Assembly (NCBI GenBank): GCA_036741235.1 | Contig: DAINSQ010000010.1 | Coordinates: 1 to 50,756, forward strand | DNA length: 50,756 bases | Direction: 5' to 3' | DNA from: JABWBR01 sp036741235 | GTDB taxonomy: Bacteria; Bacteroidota; Bacteroidia; Chitinophagales; Saprospiraceae | Part shown: one piece after another, positions 24,701 to 34,254 of the stretch | How positions within the stretch are numbered: position 1 is the first letter of the stretch | How the letters are laid out: each line of letters starts with the position of its first letter | Program-made: the position numbers and the translations under genes | Notes under the pieces: model-generated | What the model was told of the DNA's origin: nothing | The model's input: only the letters and a program-made list of their open reading frames with translations | The model's database searches: none

Positions 24701-27700
24701 CTTCCAACGCGATTCTGTCGTTAAAATCCTGGTATTGGAAGCCCAGCCGCTCAAATTCAAAAGAGGGGTGGATGTAAGTTGGTCTATTTCCGAAGGACAA
24801 GTCAACGGGTTTGAAATGTATCGCAACATGACCAACCTGGCGCCGAATATCTCCGGTAATAATCAGTTTTTAACTGATCTCACCGGTGCTGATGGTATTC
24901 AATATGACTACTTCGGCAGGGCATACTGGGAGCAGCCCGAAGAGAGAATATTTTCACCTGTTGTCATTAACCAGGGCACTTTCCCTAAACTTCAGCCGGT
25001 AGAAAAACTCAGTGCGACGGCGGCCTACAATGGCAATGCCAATACGGTTATTATCAACTGGACGCACTGTACTGGCGATGTTAGCCTGTATACAGTTGCA
25101 AGAAACGATGAAGTGATCGGCGTAGTGAATGCAGGTCAGGAATTAAGTTTTGAAGACAATACAGGTAAACCCAGTCAGCAATACATATACTCCGTTCGTG
25201 CCGTACTCCAGGAAGGTACTAACCTGATTGTATCAGCCCCGGTATCGGTTGCTACTATATATCCCAAAGTTGCCAAACCACTCATCAATTTAACTGCGCT
25301 CCCCGACAGCAACGCGGTAGTCGTCAGTTGGTCGTATCGGGGTCCATATGTTGATGGCTTCAGAGTATATCGCGATAACAACCTCATAGCGACGTTGGGC
25401 AAGGATGTCACGGAATATTTCGATATCAATGGCATACCCAATAGCACTCACGAATACCAGGTTGTAGCATTACTGGACAGGATGGGCATGAACTTCCAAT
25501 CGGAAGGCGCCACCAAAAATATAATTTTCCCAAAAATCCGTTCCGTATTAAACGAAATGGCCCAGGTAAACAATAATTTGGGCAATATTGACCTGATGTT
25601 CAACTATTACGCCCGCGGAGTTGACAAATTTGAAGTGAATTACCGGGTTATGGTCGGCGCTGTGGATACCACGATCATGCTCAGCGTGAATTATTCTCAA
25701 CTGGAAAATAACAAGATCACATTCCGCGATGAATTGGCGCTTCCGGGCGTTATGGTGCAATACAGGATAGCGGCTGTCTCCGTTCGCGACAACGTAGAAT
25801 ACCGCTCTGACGACGTTACATTGACGGTAGGTTCCTATCCCCGACCGCCCAGACCGACGACCTTTACGGCCTCGGATGGAACGTATGAAAATCAGGTTGA
25901 AATGGATTGGACATTGCCCTTTGACGCCAATATCGACGGGTTTGTGGTAATACGGATGACATCGGCGGGCATTGACGGCAGTACCATTCCAGCCGCCAAT
26001 ATCCAAAACCTGGTATCAATCGGCGTTCCCAACGCCTACGGCACAACGGAATTGGCCGTTTTTGAAGTAGCCCCCGGCAAACGCACTTTTGCCGATATCT
26101 TCAGCGAAATCGGCGATAATCCAACCGCGAATTATCAGTACATCGTAGCTTCATTTAATGATGCCTACGGCGGACGCTATTACTCAGACGGCAACACCAA
26201 TAACGGTTATTCGGGCATCCAGCGCGAATCATTCAACCGCTTCAGTTCCAATTTTGCCAATGCCTCCTTTGGCTGGTCGGTAGCGCTCGACGGAAACAAC
26301 GCAACCGTAGGTTCTCCGCTGCACGTTGCGCCAGGAGGAACCGGCGCTGTTTCGTTTTTCCAAAAAGCAAACGATAGCTGGACGCAAAGATTTACCTACT
26401 ATTCTGCTCCATCAATGGAAGAATTCGGCAACGATGTTGACATATTCAGCAATTTGGTAGCAGCAGGTATGCCCGGCGCTTTTGGCACAACAGACGTAGG
26501 ACGAATCGATCTGATTGAGATGGATTTCTCAACCGGCGGTACGATTGATTACGATGCATTCAATGGTGGCGTCGACTTTGGCCGTCTGGGCAATGCGGTA
26601 GCGATCAACGGCAATTATGCCTATGCCGTTCAACAAACGAATGTATATACTTTCAAACGAACCGGCTCGAACTGGGCGCAAGCAGATGTAGATGCCGTAT
26701 CCGGTAATACGATGGGCTATGTGTCATTGGCGGCCTCCGATTCTTATATCGTTGCCGGCGGGGCCTCCGATGTGACCGATACCAGGGGATTTGTGCACAT
26801 GTACAAACGCAATGGAGATGTAGTTTCCTATGGCGCCGGCGGGGCAACGGGCACTACCGAATTAAAGGGCGAACAACAGGGTGACAACTTTGGTATTTCA
26901 GTAGATATTACCGACGAATTCCTGGCTGTCGGCGCCGACGGTAAAGGCGCCGGCGTTGTATATATTTTCCGCAACAACAATGGAGTTTGGGAACAAACCC
27001 AAGTGATACCGGAACCGCCTTTGCCCAATAATTCAATGAATGACCGGTTTGGTCGAGCTGTAGCCATGAAAGGAAATTACCTCGTTGTAGGCGCGCCCGA
27101 TCATGCAGTGGGGAACGTCAACAACTCGCAGGGCCTTGCCTTCGTCTTTAAGCGAAGCGGTAATACCTTTGAGTATGTAGATTACGTCAATATTCCCGAA
27201 GGATTGGGCATTTTCAACGACGACTTCGGATTTTCGGTGGATGTGACCAACGACGATATCTTGGTCGGCGCACCTTACCACGGTACGAGCGGCGCGGTGT
27301 GGTTCTACAGTACCAACCTTATTGAGGCCTGGCATATGAAAATGCAGAATATTCAGGCTTCAGACGGCTCCTTCCCCAACAAGACCCGGGTATCGTGGGA
27401 ATTTACAGGAAACCGCGACTACATTTCCGGATTTAATGTGTATCGCGATACGGTAAAAATCGCTACCACTAATCCGAATATTAGCTTTTTTGACGATGTT
27501 GACGGGGTTCCTGGAAGAGAATACATCTATACGGTAAAGGTATTGGTTGACAACGAAGAGTCGCTGGGTAAATCTGATGCCGGCTATCGCCGTGGCGCAG
27601 GCGTATTCGAAGGCGATGTCTATACATTGGTAGGCAATGCGCCTGTACCGGGGGTAACTATTACGGCCAGCAGCATCGTAGATGGGGAAAAATATGAATA

Positions 27701-30700
27701 TACCGGCCTGACCAATAATAACGGACATTTCTACATAAGTGGCGTGTATTTCGGTACGGAAGTAGTCAATTATACCTTGACGGCATCATACGATGATCAC
27801 GACTTTGTAACCAACCCGATCAATGTTGATATTTCTCCGGAAAATCCTGTGAAATCCAATTTGTTATTCTTTGATCGTACAGCCTATATCATATCCGGCT
27901 ATGCCCGTTTAAAGGATGTAAGCTGCGGCATTGACAGTGTTCAGGTTCGGGCTATTTCAACCTTTGACAACAGCCAGACATCAGAAGTTACTGCCTACAC
28001 CGACGAAGATGGATTTTACAGTCTGGTGGTAAAACCCAGCGAGCCCGGCCTGATGGAAATCAAGGTGGAGATTAATTCTTTCCATACCGAGGGTAGTCCT
28101 GCTTTTGGTCAAACCAATAATCAGATCGATACGATCCAGCATCTTTTTGTAGCAGATGCGCCTACAGTGTTTACCACTTTTGCTGGATTCCCGCGAAATA
28201 CCTTTATCAACTTCACGGATACATTGACCTATGAGGTTGAAATGTTCGTCACTACCGTCTGTGGAGGGCCTGCTGCTTCTGCCAATTTTGAAATAGAGGC
28301 CAGCACGCGCGATGGGTGTTATCAAAAAATATTTACTACAGACATTACCGCTAAAGTAAAGGCTAAACTGCCTCCGCTTGACGACATCATCATCACGATG
28401 AAGGATGTAACGCCTGCCATTGTGCAAAATATTCTCATTGTCGATTATCTGCGATACCGGCCTAACACGCTTGATTTGAAAACCATTCATGCGGATAATT
28501 TCAGGTTGGACTATACAGAGGAACAACTGGACTCAGCGACCATGCAGCGTTTGGTCTATCACAAACCGCCCGCTATCAGTCTGCAGGGCGGGATCGACAC
28601 TTATTTGTGCGACGATCCGGCAAATCCTGCAATTATTCAACAGGGGCAGGCGTATTCTCTCCAGTTTGCGGTTGAAGAATTGCACGGGACTGATATTTGC
28701 AGCGTTAACGAAGGCTATCTGATTATCAATAACTCTGCTGCGGTAAATAACCGAGATACACTCTATTACGATGAAGAACGCGGCGCCTTCCAACCCCATA
28801 GTTTTGTCGCCGGTTCTCCCAATCTGGTCTCCCCCTTCCGCAAAGGTGTTGACATCAAGTACTACTCGGCTATAGGCGACTTCCTCGGGGAAATCATTAT
28901 CCCGATTATCGTCACCGGCGCAGCCCAATTGCCTGGCAGCGATGTTATTGTAGACCCTCGCGACAATGGCCGCGTGCAATATCCGCTCTACATCCTGCGC
29001 GATCCCATGGGCGATGGAAGTACCAGTTCTATTGAAGAGGGAACAACGATTAAGAAGAGCCTGACCACCGTGTCTAACTTTAAGGGGCTGGGAGGTATTT
29101 CTCTTGATTTGAAATTCTCCATTTTTACAGTCGGCTTCTGGACTAATACCGACATCCTTGCAGGCGGAGGTTTTTCAGACAACAGCACATATGAAATTAC
29201 TACTACCGTCCAGCGCAATATATCAACCTCCAATACGTCCGACTTTGTCGGTCCGGATGCAGATGTACTGGTTGGGTTGGGTATTGCCATGCAATTGGGA
29301 ATTGGAGAAGTGCTAGAGTACGACGCCGACAGTTGTAAAATGGATAAGAGTCGCCAGTTTTCAATTTCTCCTGAAAAAATTAAAACCGATTGGTTATACA
29401 CCGTTGGTCAGATCAAACAATTCATCAAAGAAAAAGTAGCGCTGAAAGATTCTATTGCTGCGGGATCTGCAACACTTATTGTTAATAATGAAGTATTGAC
29501 AAAAGCGCAGGCACTTGATCAGTTGAGTACAGAAATTTTCAACTGGGAAGAAATCCTGAGATACCATAGCGTGAAATCACTACCGCACTATATGCTTTGT
29601 ACGGAAACGCCTTCCAGGCAAAAAGTGCCTATCGCTATTTCGAATTCCGCCAAAGCAAAAATCAGGCAGCTCACTTCCGGTTTCTGTTCTCAAATCGGGG
29701 TTTACGTCACGCAAGACAGTTTTGTATTGAATGACAATATACTGTGGACCAGCGATCTGGTGCAGAAATATGAAAGCGCCGTAAAAGCTACTGATGATTT
29801 CTTTAATGTGGTTGATAACCTCAGTGATGTTTCACCGGCTGACCTGGAAAGTGTTATTAATAATTATATCAGCCCCGACTTTAGCGGCGCCACAGGTGAA
29901 GTTGAGAATACTACTTTCTCAGCCGGCGTTGATATCTCCAAGAGCACTACGGTAACCAAAACCCGTACAAGTACTTTTGAACAGAGGGGCTACTTCAATC
30001 TGGATGCGAAACTTGGCGTATATCTCGCAGCCAGAACATCGGGTGGTTTTGGTTTGATCACTGAAATTAACGTGGCAGAAAACAAAGCGGGGTTGGCTAT
30101 CAAACTGGAGTATGAATGGGGGCAGAACAGGGAAACGACCACAGAAACCACAGTTACCTCCAGCTATACCCTCAGCGACAACGACCCGGGCGATCAATTC
30201 AGCATAACAGCAGTGAAAGCCCGCGACCCCGGCCATTCGCCCTACTTCCAGCTCTTTGGCGGCCGTAGTAGCTGCCCGCCTGAGCCGGGCACGATCTATC
30301 GCGATCAGTTTGATATCTCATTGATCGATCTGGAAACCCAGGCTACTTTCGACGAGCAAACGCTTGTCAACCTGAATCCGGACGACCTGGCTACATTCTG
30401 GATTCAACTCAATAACGGCAACCCATTTAACGAACAACGCGACTTCTATGTGTACCTCGACGGCGCCAGCAATACCAATGGCGGTATAGTGCAGCTGAAC
30501 GGCGTATATATGGGCTCAAGCAACCAGGAGGGCGGCGTAGGTATTACGTTTGTCAACCCTGACCAACCTCTGATACTCCCGTTGACACTGACCCGCAACC
30601 CGGCCTACTACGAATATGAAAATATCAATATTCTGCTAAGGCCTTCGTGTACAGATAACGATTTGTTCTTGCTGGGTACCCGCGATACGGTAACCATTAA

Positions 30701-33700
30701 CGCCTTCTTCGCCCACCCGTGCAGCGATATTACTATCGCCTCGCCGGGTGACGACTGGGTGATCACGCGCCGAAATCCGTTTGATCCGAATAGCAGGGAA
30801 AATCTGATCATTGAACTCAGAGATTACGACAGCAGTAATCCATTGCTGGAAGAAATCTTCCTCGAATACCGTCCAATTGGCGGTGGCTCGGGCTGGAATC
30901 GCATTCCTACATCGGAGTTGGATCCCAACTACGTAGTGACCATCGATTCGCTGGCCAACTATGACGCAGCCAACTTTGGGCCTACCGATTTCCCGCGTTT
31001 CTTCTTTGTCTGGGATATTACGGAGCTATATCAGCGCTACCCTGACGGCATATATGAAATCAGGGCAGTAGCTTCGTGTGGAGCAACAGGCCTGATATTC
31101 TCTAATGCTATTCGCGGCCAAATCCAGCGCAACGCCGGCGGTATATTTGCCATCACCCAGCCTGCCGACGGCATCTGGCAACGCGGCGACGAGATCAGCA
31201 TCCGTATAAACAAGGAAATCAACTGCGCCCGCGTCAATGAAATGACGTTTGAGGTATTCGACCTCACTACGCAAACGCCCGTACCGGGTACAGTTGCCTG
31301 CTTCTACGACAATAATACCCTGGTATTCATACCCGACGATATTACCGTGCACGACGACCACATCCTGCGCGCAACGGTTTACGACCTTATTGATGAAACC
31401 GGCAACCAGTATTTCCTGGATACTTTCGTCTGGGAATTCAAGGTCATCTACCGGGATATCTATGTCGGTCTCGACGAACTGAATATTACAGTATATCAGG
31501 GCACCATCAATACCCTGGGCACTACGTTGTTCAGCAACCAGGGCGTCGGCGCCTTGCAGTTTGAAACTGAATTCATAGACGCCTATCCGTGGTTGATGGC
31601 ATTACCTGCTACCGGCGTTGTGCCGGCCACCGGCGGACTGCCGATCAATTTCAAGATCAACTCTAATAACCTGCCATTGGGCGATACTACCGCAACCGTA
31701 CTGGTGCGCTCGCTCGAACTCAACGGCGGCGTGGATACCATCCGGATCAATGTGAAAGTACTGGCCAAACCGCCCTACTGGGTATTTGATCCTAGCCAGT
31801 ATTCGTCTACAATGACCGTATACAGCAATTTTTCGTTCACCGATGATCCGCTTACATTCTCACAAGACACCATGGACATCGTAAGCGCCTGGATCGGCAA
31901 TTCGCTCCGAGGAGTAGCCAGAATCGGTAAAACGTCCAACAACAGGTTCCTGTCAAGTATGGCTGTCTACGGCAACGCAGCTGACAATGGAGAGCACCTC
32001 ACCTTCCGGGTTTGGGATGCCAGCGAAGGCAAGGAATACGACGCATTCCCCACTTCGGTAGACTCTATCTTCTTCAATCAGAATGCGATAATTGGTACGA
32101 TCATCAATCCTGAAAAACTGTTGATCGATAAAGACCTGCACATGGCCCGCTACATACCGCTCAACGGCGACGGCAGTTGGACCTGGTTCTCGCTCAACAG
32201 CGAAGAAGACGACATGGACGTGAACCGCATCCTGCGCTCCATCAAAGACCCGCGCAACGGCGACGTCATCAAAACCGACGCTACCTCGGCAGGTTATTTG
32301 GCTAATACAGGCTGGATCAGTGTAAACGGACTTGGTGATATAACGGTAGAAAAAGGCTACCTGATTTATCTCAACGGTCCTGCCGATACGCTGCGTGTTA
32401 CCGGCGCCAACGCCACTTATACCGTGATTCCGTTGGCGGCAGGCTGGAACCTGGTGGGGTATCCACGACAAACGAAAGACTCTATCAACGCCGTGTTGAA
32501 CATAGGTACTGCCGCCAATGGCGACTTTATCAAAACGGTAGCCCAGGATCCGACACATCCGGGTCTGTCGCCCAACATGCAGGCCCAGTATTTCGGCGGC
32601 ATGTGGATTACCGGCGGCGGCTCGGGCATGGAATTGATGCGACCCAACTTTGCTTACCAGATCAGGGTCAATAACAGTGGCATACTGAACTATCCTGGTT
32701 CTACTATTCCGTTGGTACAATACGAAGACGGTTCAAGCGATATCGCAGCCGTAACTGCTGCCGCTTGCGATCCCAACGATCCGGCAAGCTGGGTGGTCAT
32801 ACCCGGTAATTTTGCCACCAACATGATCGTCACCGGCCTGCTGGAAATCAACGGCAACCTGTCTGTTGATCCCAACGACAAAGTAGCCGCCTTCGTCAAC
32901 GGCGAATGCCGCGGCGTATCTCCGTTGTATTATGTAGAGGCGCTCGATAAGTATTTTGTTACTTTGTTTATCTACGGCAATGCATCGGGCGAGCAAGTAG
33001 AAATCAGGCTGTACGATGCCAGCGACGAGCACCTGTACTTTAATATCGAAAACTTTACCTTCCAGAGCAACGGCATCATCGGCAATTTTGCATCGCCGTA
33101 TATTTTCCGCAACAAGCAGTTCCATGCCAGCTATCAGTTGGGGCATGTAGCTTGTGAAGAAGACAACTTCGGCTCTGCACAAGTATTATCGGTAACCGGC
33201 CTGGAGCCGCCCTACCAGTATACCTGGAGCAACGGCGAAACTGGCGATACTGCGCCGGATTTGAGCGCAGGCGATTACACCGTTACCATAACCGGCTCGG
33301 AAGGTCACTGGTTTGTAGATACGGTGCATATTGAAATACTGGCTGATCTGCTGCCCACACCGGAAATTGTCAACGTCAACCAAAGCGGCATTACCTGCCT
33401 CTACGACGACGTCAACTTGCAGGCCATGTCGGCACTCAACAAAGCGTCTTACGTATGGTTTGACGAAGCCGGTGAAATACTGGCTGAAGCGCCCTACCTG
33501 GCATTGCAGCAACTGGAAAGCGACCAGACGGTGTATGTACGCACGGCATATCACAACTGCTACTCCGAGCAGGCAGCCTACTTCATCGACGTTCAAGCGC
33601 CTGATGCAGGTTTTGAAGCCGACATGACCAATGTGCTGGCAGGCGATACCATTCACTTCCAGGCCATAGGCGTTAATTCCGAGTACAGCTGGCACTTTGG

Positions 33701-34145
33701 AGATGGCACTCAAAGCGATCAACAAGCCCCTGCACATGCCTACCAGGCGCCGGGTATCTACTCCGTAACTTTGGAAGTACGCGATAGCAACGGCTGTATG
33801 AATAGCCTGCTGCGACCCAATTTGGTCAACGTAGAACTGTCAACCGCTTCTGCCGAACCCGGTACGCCCAGCCTTGATCTGCAAGCGCATCCCAATCCTT
33901 TTGCCAATATGCTCAATGTTACCATTCAGGCGCCCAAAGACGGGAAATACATTTTGCGCCTGATGGACAACCAGGGCAAAACGCATTGGCGCCGCAAAGT
34001 GGACCTGACTGCCGGCAAAACCGATATTCCGCTTACCGAAAACGAGTTGTCTATCGCCCCGGGTACTTACTTCCTGCAGCTCAACGCTGTCGGCAACGAC
34101 GAAGAAAGGATTATCATACCCTTGATCAAAGTACCGCGCCCATAA
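21753..34145 (+). CDS. Giant T9SS-exported multidomain surface protein (fn3, propeller, SprB, PKD)
   Basis: A 4130-aa secreted protein. Signal peptide 1-21 (MTRFVLLLLCLSAGVFSSLNA). Approximate order: fibronectin III-like repeats to 318; carboxypeptidase-regulatory-like domain 319-400; more fn3-like repeats to 878; a second regulatory-like domain 880-965; fn3-like 985-1480; an FG-GAP-like beta-propeller 1490-1850 (repeated FG.SV..... then VGAP/VGAD); fn3-like 1855-1945; regulatory-like domains near 1950 and 2044; a long unassigned segment 2130-2860; an Ig/Big_5-like domain 3131-3235; two copies of a CRGV-containing beta domain (about 3340 and 3680) around a GWNLVGYP domain; SprB-like repeat 3805-3865; CHU_C-type Ig 3868-3948; PKD 3952-4030; and a T9SS type A sorting domain 4033-4130 (HPNPFANMLNV). 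Probably an adhesin or matrix protein; the ligand is unknown. A hairpin follows its stop. Confidence 0.93.
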   Translation: MTRFVLLLLCLSAGVFSSLNAQTLTATDGDNDAYVDVSWNLPASCFDAGGGNTHPEGVFLELRANGVVIYTETIDQALPTNVANTFRHFTGPNISRNYLLTLYIIGPGNVIAPCSALTDAGSTISFQPPVMVSATDAAFSHKVTLTWQNKSKLSTNFLVIRKEGLQEKLIATVSGTTQIDSVFTYEDTYNPNNANSLVNGINYTYCIRTFSGLTNSIFNETSFPGICDNGSTFDMGVSATDFAFPDKVVITWNDVSAFADKINIRRSGQVIKIFETATATSFTDLSPVFGLVHNYEVELVKSGNAIVRDNDEGGVAPIGVIAGYVRNKEGYGIAGAKVKYTTTVFGEARADSMITDYTGRYAFTGVYYGLSAVFNMTAKHQGFSVTPALIPVELSNNTPELENINFTSAQLIPTGNDIIVLSNFVATPGPDILTLSWNYTSTGDTTYFQLYRENKLVGVIDDAGGPVSVLVDRGGEAEFFYEYELRAYTFGINTVNKATIRDTLQFPKVTAPTNIAVVDDFDANSMGVLTVTWDHVSDNFSGFRIYRNGIFYYEIQDTSARKFTDYGGNPGVAYTYAVSAFRIVNENKYESSLITGAPTLFPDFIEPTAVVATPVAAENAILVTWNISSAQIDDDNFTGFKILRNGIEVGEILKGVPQIYKDLQGIPGTPYIYTVKLFVEQQDTVFISGGTSSASVNFPTLATPGSLTVTSGAGKVSMNWAASNYNTNFDNYDGFIVEATGLAADTLPRHITSYDFYDKTNTSRTFSLKAYRIANGVIYTSAAVTQMNSALNTLNILEAPSNVFASDKYPMHIVVSWEYPVYKLSDFIIKRDGITLDTLPTGARDYYDYTAETGRTYEYFVTAIYNGQSSDPVGASGVRRNTAIIRGQVLSIENGRNTDSLEVKLVNGTTVLGRTFTNRAGYYIFEELPLQVAQPALRVVLETEGRSLNIITTDKAVNPSPLVNQEVIINFNDTLPLPQYPPRFQRDSVVKILVLEAQPLKFKRGVDVSWSISEGQVNGFEMYRNMTNLAPNISGNNQFLTDLTGADGIQYDYFGRAYWEQPEERIFSPVVINQGTFPKLQPVEKLSATAAYNGNANTVIINWTHCTGDVSLYTVARNDEVIGVVNAGQELSFEDNTGKPSQQYIYSVRAVLQEGTNLIVSAPVSVATIYPKVAKPLINLTALPDSNAVVVSWSYRGPYVDGFRVYRDNNLIATLGKDVTEYFDINGIPNSTHEYQVVALLDRMGMNFQSEGATKNIIFPKIRSVLNEMAQVNNNLGNIDLMFNYYARGVDKFEVNYRVMVGAVDTTIMLSVNYSQLENNKITFRDELALPGVMVQYRIAAVSVRDNVEYRSDDVTLTVGSYPRPPRPTTFTASDGTYENQVEMDWTLPFDANIDGFVVIRMTSAGIDGSTIPAANIQNLVSIGVPNAYGTTELAVFEVAPGKRTFADIFSEIGDNPTANYQYIVASFNDAYGGRYYSDGNTNNGYSGIQRESFNRFSSNFANASFGWSVALDGNNATVGSPLHVAPGGTGAVSFFQKANDSWTQRFTYYSAPSMEEFGNDVDIFSNLVAAGMPGAFGTTDVGRIDLIEMDFSTGGTIDYDAFNGGVDFGRLGNAVAINGNYAYAVQQTNVYTFKRTGSNWAQADVDAVSGNTMGYVSLAASDSYIVAGGASDVTDTRGFVHMYKRNGDVVSYGAGGATGTTELKGEQQGDNFGISVDITDEFLAVGADGKGAGVVYIFRNNNGVWEQTQVIPEPPLPNNSMNDRFGRAVAMKGNYLVVGAPDHAVGNVNNSQGLAFVFKRSGNTFEYVDYVNIPEGLGIFNDDFGFSVDVTNDDILVGAPYHGTSGAVWFYSTNLIEAWHMKMQNIQASDGSFPNKTRVSWEFTGNRDYISGFNVYRDTVKIATTNPNISFFDDVDGVPGREYIYTVKVLVDNEESLGKSDAGYRRGAGVFEGDVYTLVGNAPVPGVTITASSIVDGEKYEYTGLTNNNGHFYISGVYFGTEVVNYTLTASYDDHDFVTNPINVDISPENPVKSNLLFFDRTAYIISGYARLKDVSCGIDSVQVRAISTFDNSQTSEVTAYTDEDGFYSLVVKPSEPGLMEIKVEINSFHTEGSPAFGQTNNQIDTIQHLFVADAPTVFTTFAGFPRNTFINFTDTLTYEVEMFVTTVCGGPAASANFEIEASTRDGCYQKIFTTDITAKVKAKLPPLDDIIITMKDVTPAIVQNILIVDYLRYRPNTLDLKTIHADNFRLDYTEEQLDSATMQRLVYHKPPAISLQGGIDTYLCDDPANPAIIQQGQAYSLQFAVEELHGTDICSVNEGYLIINNSAAVNNRDTLYYDEERGAFQPHSFVAGSPNLVSPFRKGVDIKYYSAIGDFLGEIIIPIIVTGAAQLPGSDVIVDPRDNGRVQYPLYILRDPMGDGSTSSIEEGTTIKKSLTTVSNFKGLGGISLDLKFSIFTVGFWTNTDILAGGGFSDNSTYEITTTVQRNISTSNTSDFVGPDADVLVGLGIAMQLGIGEVLEYDADSCKMDKSRQFSISPEKIKTDWLYTVGQIKQFIKEKVALKDSIAAGSATLIVNNEVLTKAQALDQLSTEIFNWEEILRYHSVKSLPHYMLCTETPSRQKVPIAISNSAKAKIRQLTSGFCSQIGVYVTQDSFVLNDNILWTSDLVQKYESAVKATDDFFNVVDNLSDVSPADLESVINNYISPDFSGATGEVENTTFSAGVDISKSTTVTKTRTSTFEQRGYFNLDAKLGVYLAARTSGGFGLITEINVAENKAGLAIKLEYEWGQNRETTTETTVTSSYTLSDNDPGDQFSITAVKARDPGHSPYFQLFGGRSSCPPEPGTIYRDQFDISLIDLETQATFDEQTLVNLNPDDLATFWIQLNNGNPFNEQRDFYVYLDGASNTNGGIVQLNGVYMGSSNQEGGVGITFVNPDQPLILPLTLTRNPAYYEYENINILLRPSCTDNDLFLLGTRDTVTINAFFAHPCSDITIASPGDDWVITRRNPFDPNSRENLIIELRDYDSSNPLLEEIFLEYRPIGGGSGWNRIPTSELDPNYVVTIDSLANYDAANFGPTDFPRFFFVWDITELYQRYPDGIYEIRAVASCGATGLIFSNAIRGQIQRNAGGIFAITQPADGIWQRGDEISIRINKEINCARVNEMTFEVFDLTTQTPVPGTVACFYDNNTLVFIPDDITVHDDHILRATVYDLIDETGNQYFLDTFVWEFKVIYRDIYVGLDELNITVYQGTINTLGTTLFSNQGVGALQFETEFIDAYPWLMALPATGVVPATGGLPINFKINSNNLPLGDTTATVLVRSLELNGGVDTIRINVKVLAKPPYWVFDPSQYSSTMTVYSNFSFTDDPLTFSQDTMDIVSAWIGNSLRGVARIGKTSNNRFLSSMAVYGNAADNGEHLTFRVWDASEGKEYDAFPTSVDSIFFNQNAIIGTIINPEKLLIDKDLHMARYIPLNGDGSWTWFSLNSEEDDMDVNRILRSIKDPRNGDVIKTDATSAGYLANTGWISVNGLGDITVEKGYLIYLNGPADTLRVTGANATYTVIPLAAGWNLVGYPRQTKDSINAVLNIGTAANGDFIKTVAQDPTHPGLSPNMQAQYFGGMWITGGGSGMELMRPNFAYQIRVNNSGILNYPGSTIPLVQYEDGSSDIAAVTAAACDPNDPASWVVIPGNFATNMIVTGLLEINGNLSVDPNDKVAAFVNGECRGVSPLYYVEALDKYFVTLFIYGNASGEQVEIRLYDASDEHLYFNIENFTFQSNGIIGNFASPYIFRNKQFHASYQLGHVACEEDNFGSAQVLSVTGLEPPYQYTWSNGETGDTAPDLSAGDYTVTITGSEGHWFVDTVHIEILADLLPTPEIVNVNQSGITCLYDDVNLQAMSALNKASYVWFDEAGEILAEAPYLALQQLESDQTVYVRTAYHNCYSEQAAYFIDVQAPDAGFEADMTNVLAGDTIHFQAIGVNSEYSWHFGDGTQSDQQAPAHAYQAPGIYSVTLEVRDSNGCMNSLLRPNLVNVELSTASAEPGTPSLDLQAHPNPFANMLNVTIQAPKDGKYILRLMDNQGKTHWRRKVDLTAGKTDIPLTENELSIAPGTYFLQLNAVGNDEERIIIPLIKVPRP

Positions 34146-34151
34146 TAACAA

Positions 34152-34196
34152 CCGGGCCCAGGATATACCCGAAAAAGAGGTATAAACTGGGCCCGG
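34152..34196 (+). terminator. Strong two-part stem-loop between the giant genes
   Basis: Starts 7 nt after the stop codon of the 4130-aa gene. Outer arms CCGGGCCCAG (34152-34161) and CTGGGCCCGG (34187-34196) pair perfectly over 10 bp. Inner arms TATACC (34164-34169) and GGTATA (34179-34184) pair over 6 bp, with loop CGAAAAAGA. There is no T-tract, so it may be an attenuator or mRNA-stability element rather than a complete intrinsic terminator. Confidence 0.65.
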
Positions 34197-34254
34197 CAAC
34201 CAAACAAAACTACTAACATTTCAGCCATTGGCACACCAACTAAAGATTTTGGAG

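Noticed and set aside
34228..34254. Upstream TTG start for the second giant gene
   Set aside because: The ATG at 34255 begins a textbook signal peptide and has GGAG just before it; the extension would put nine residues ahead of that signal.
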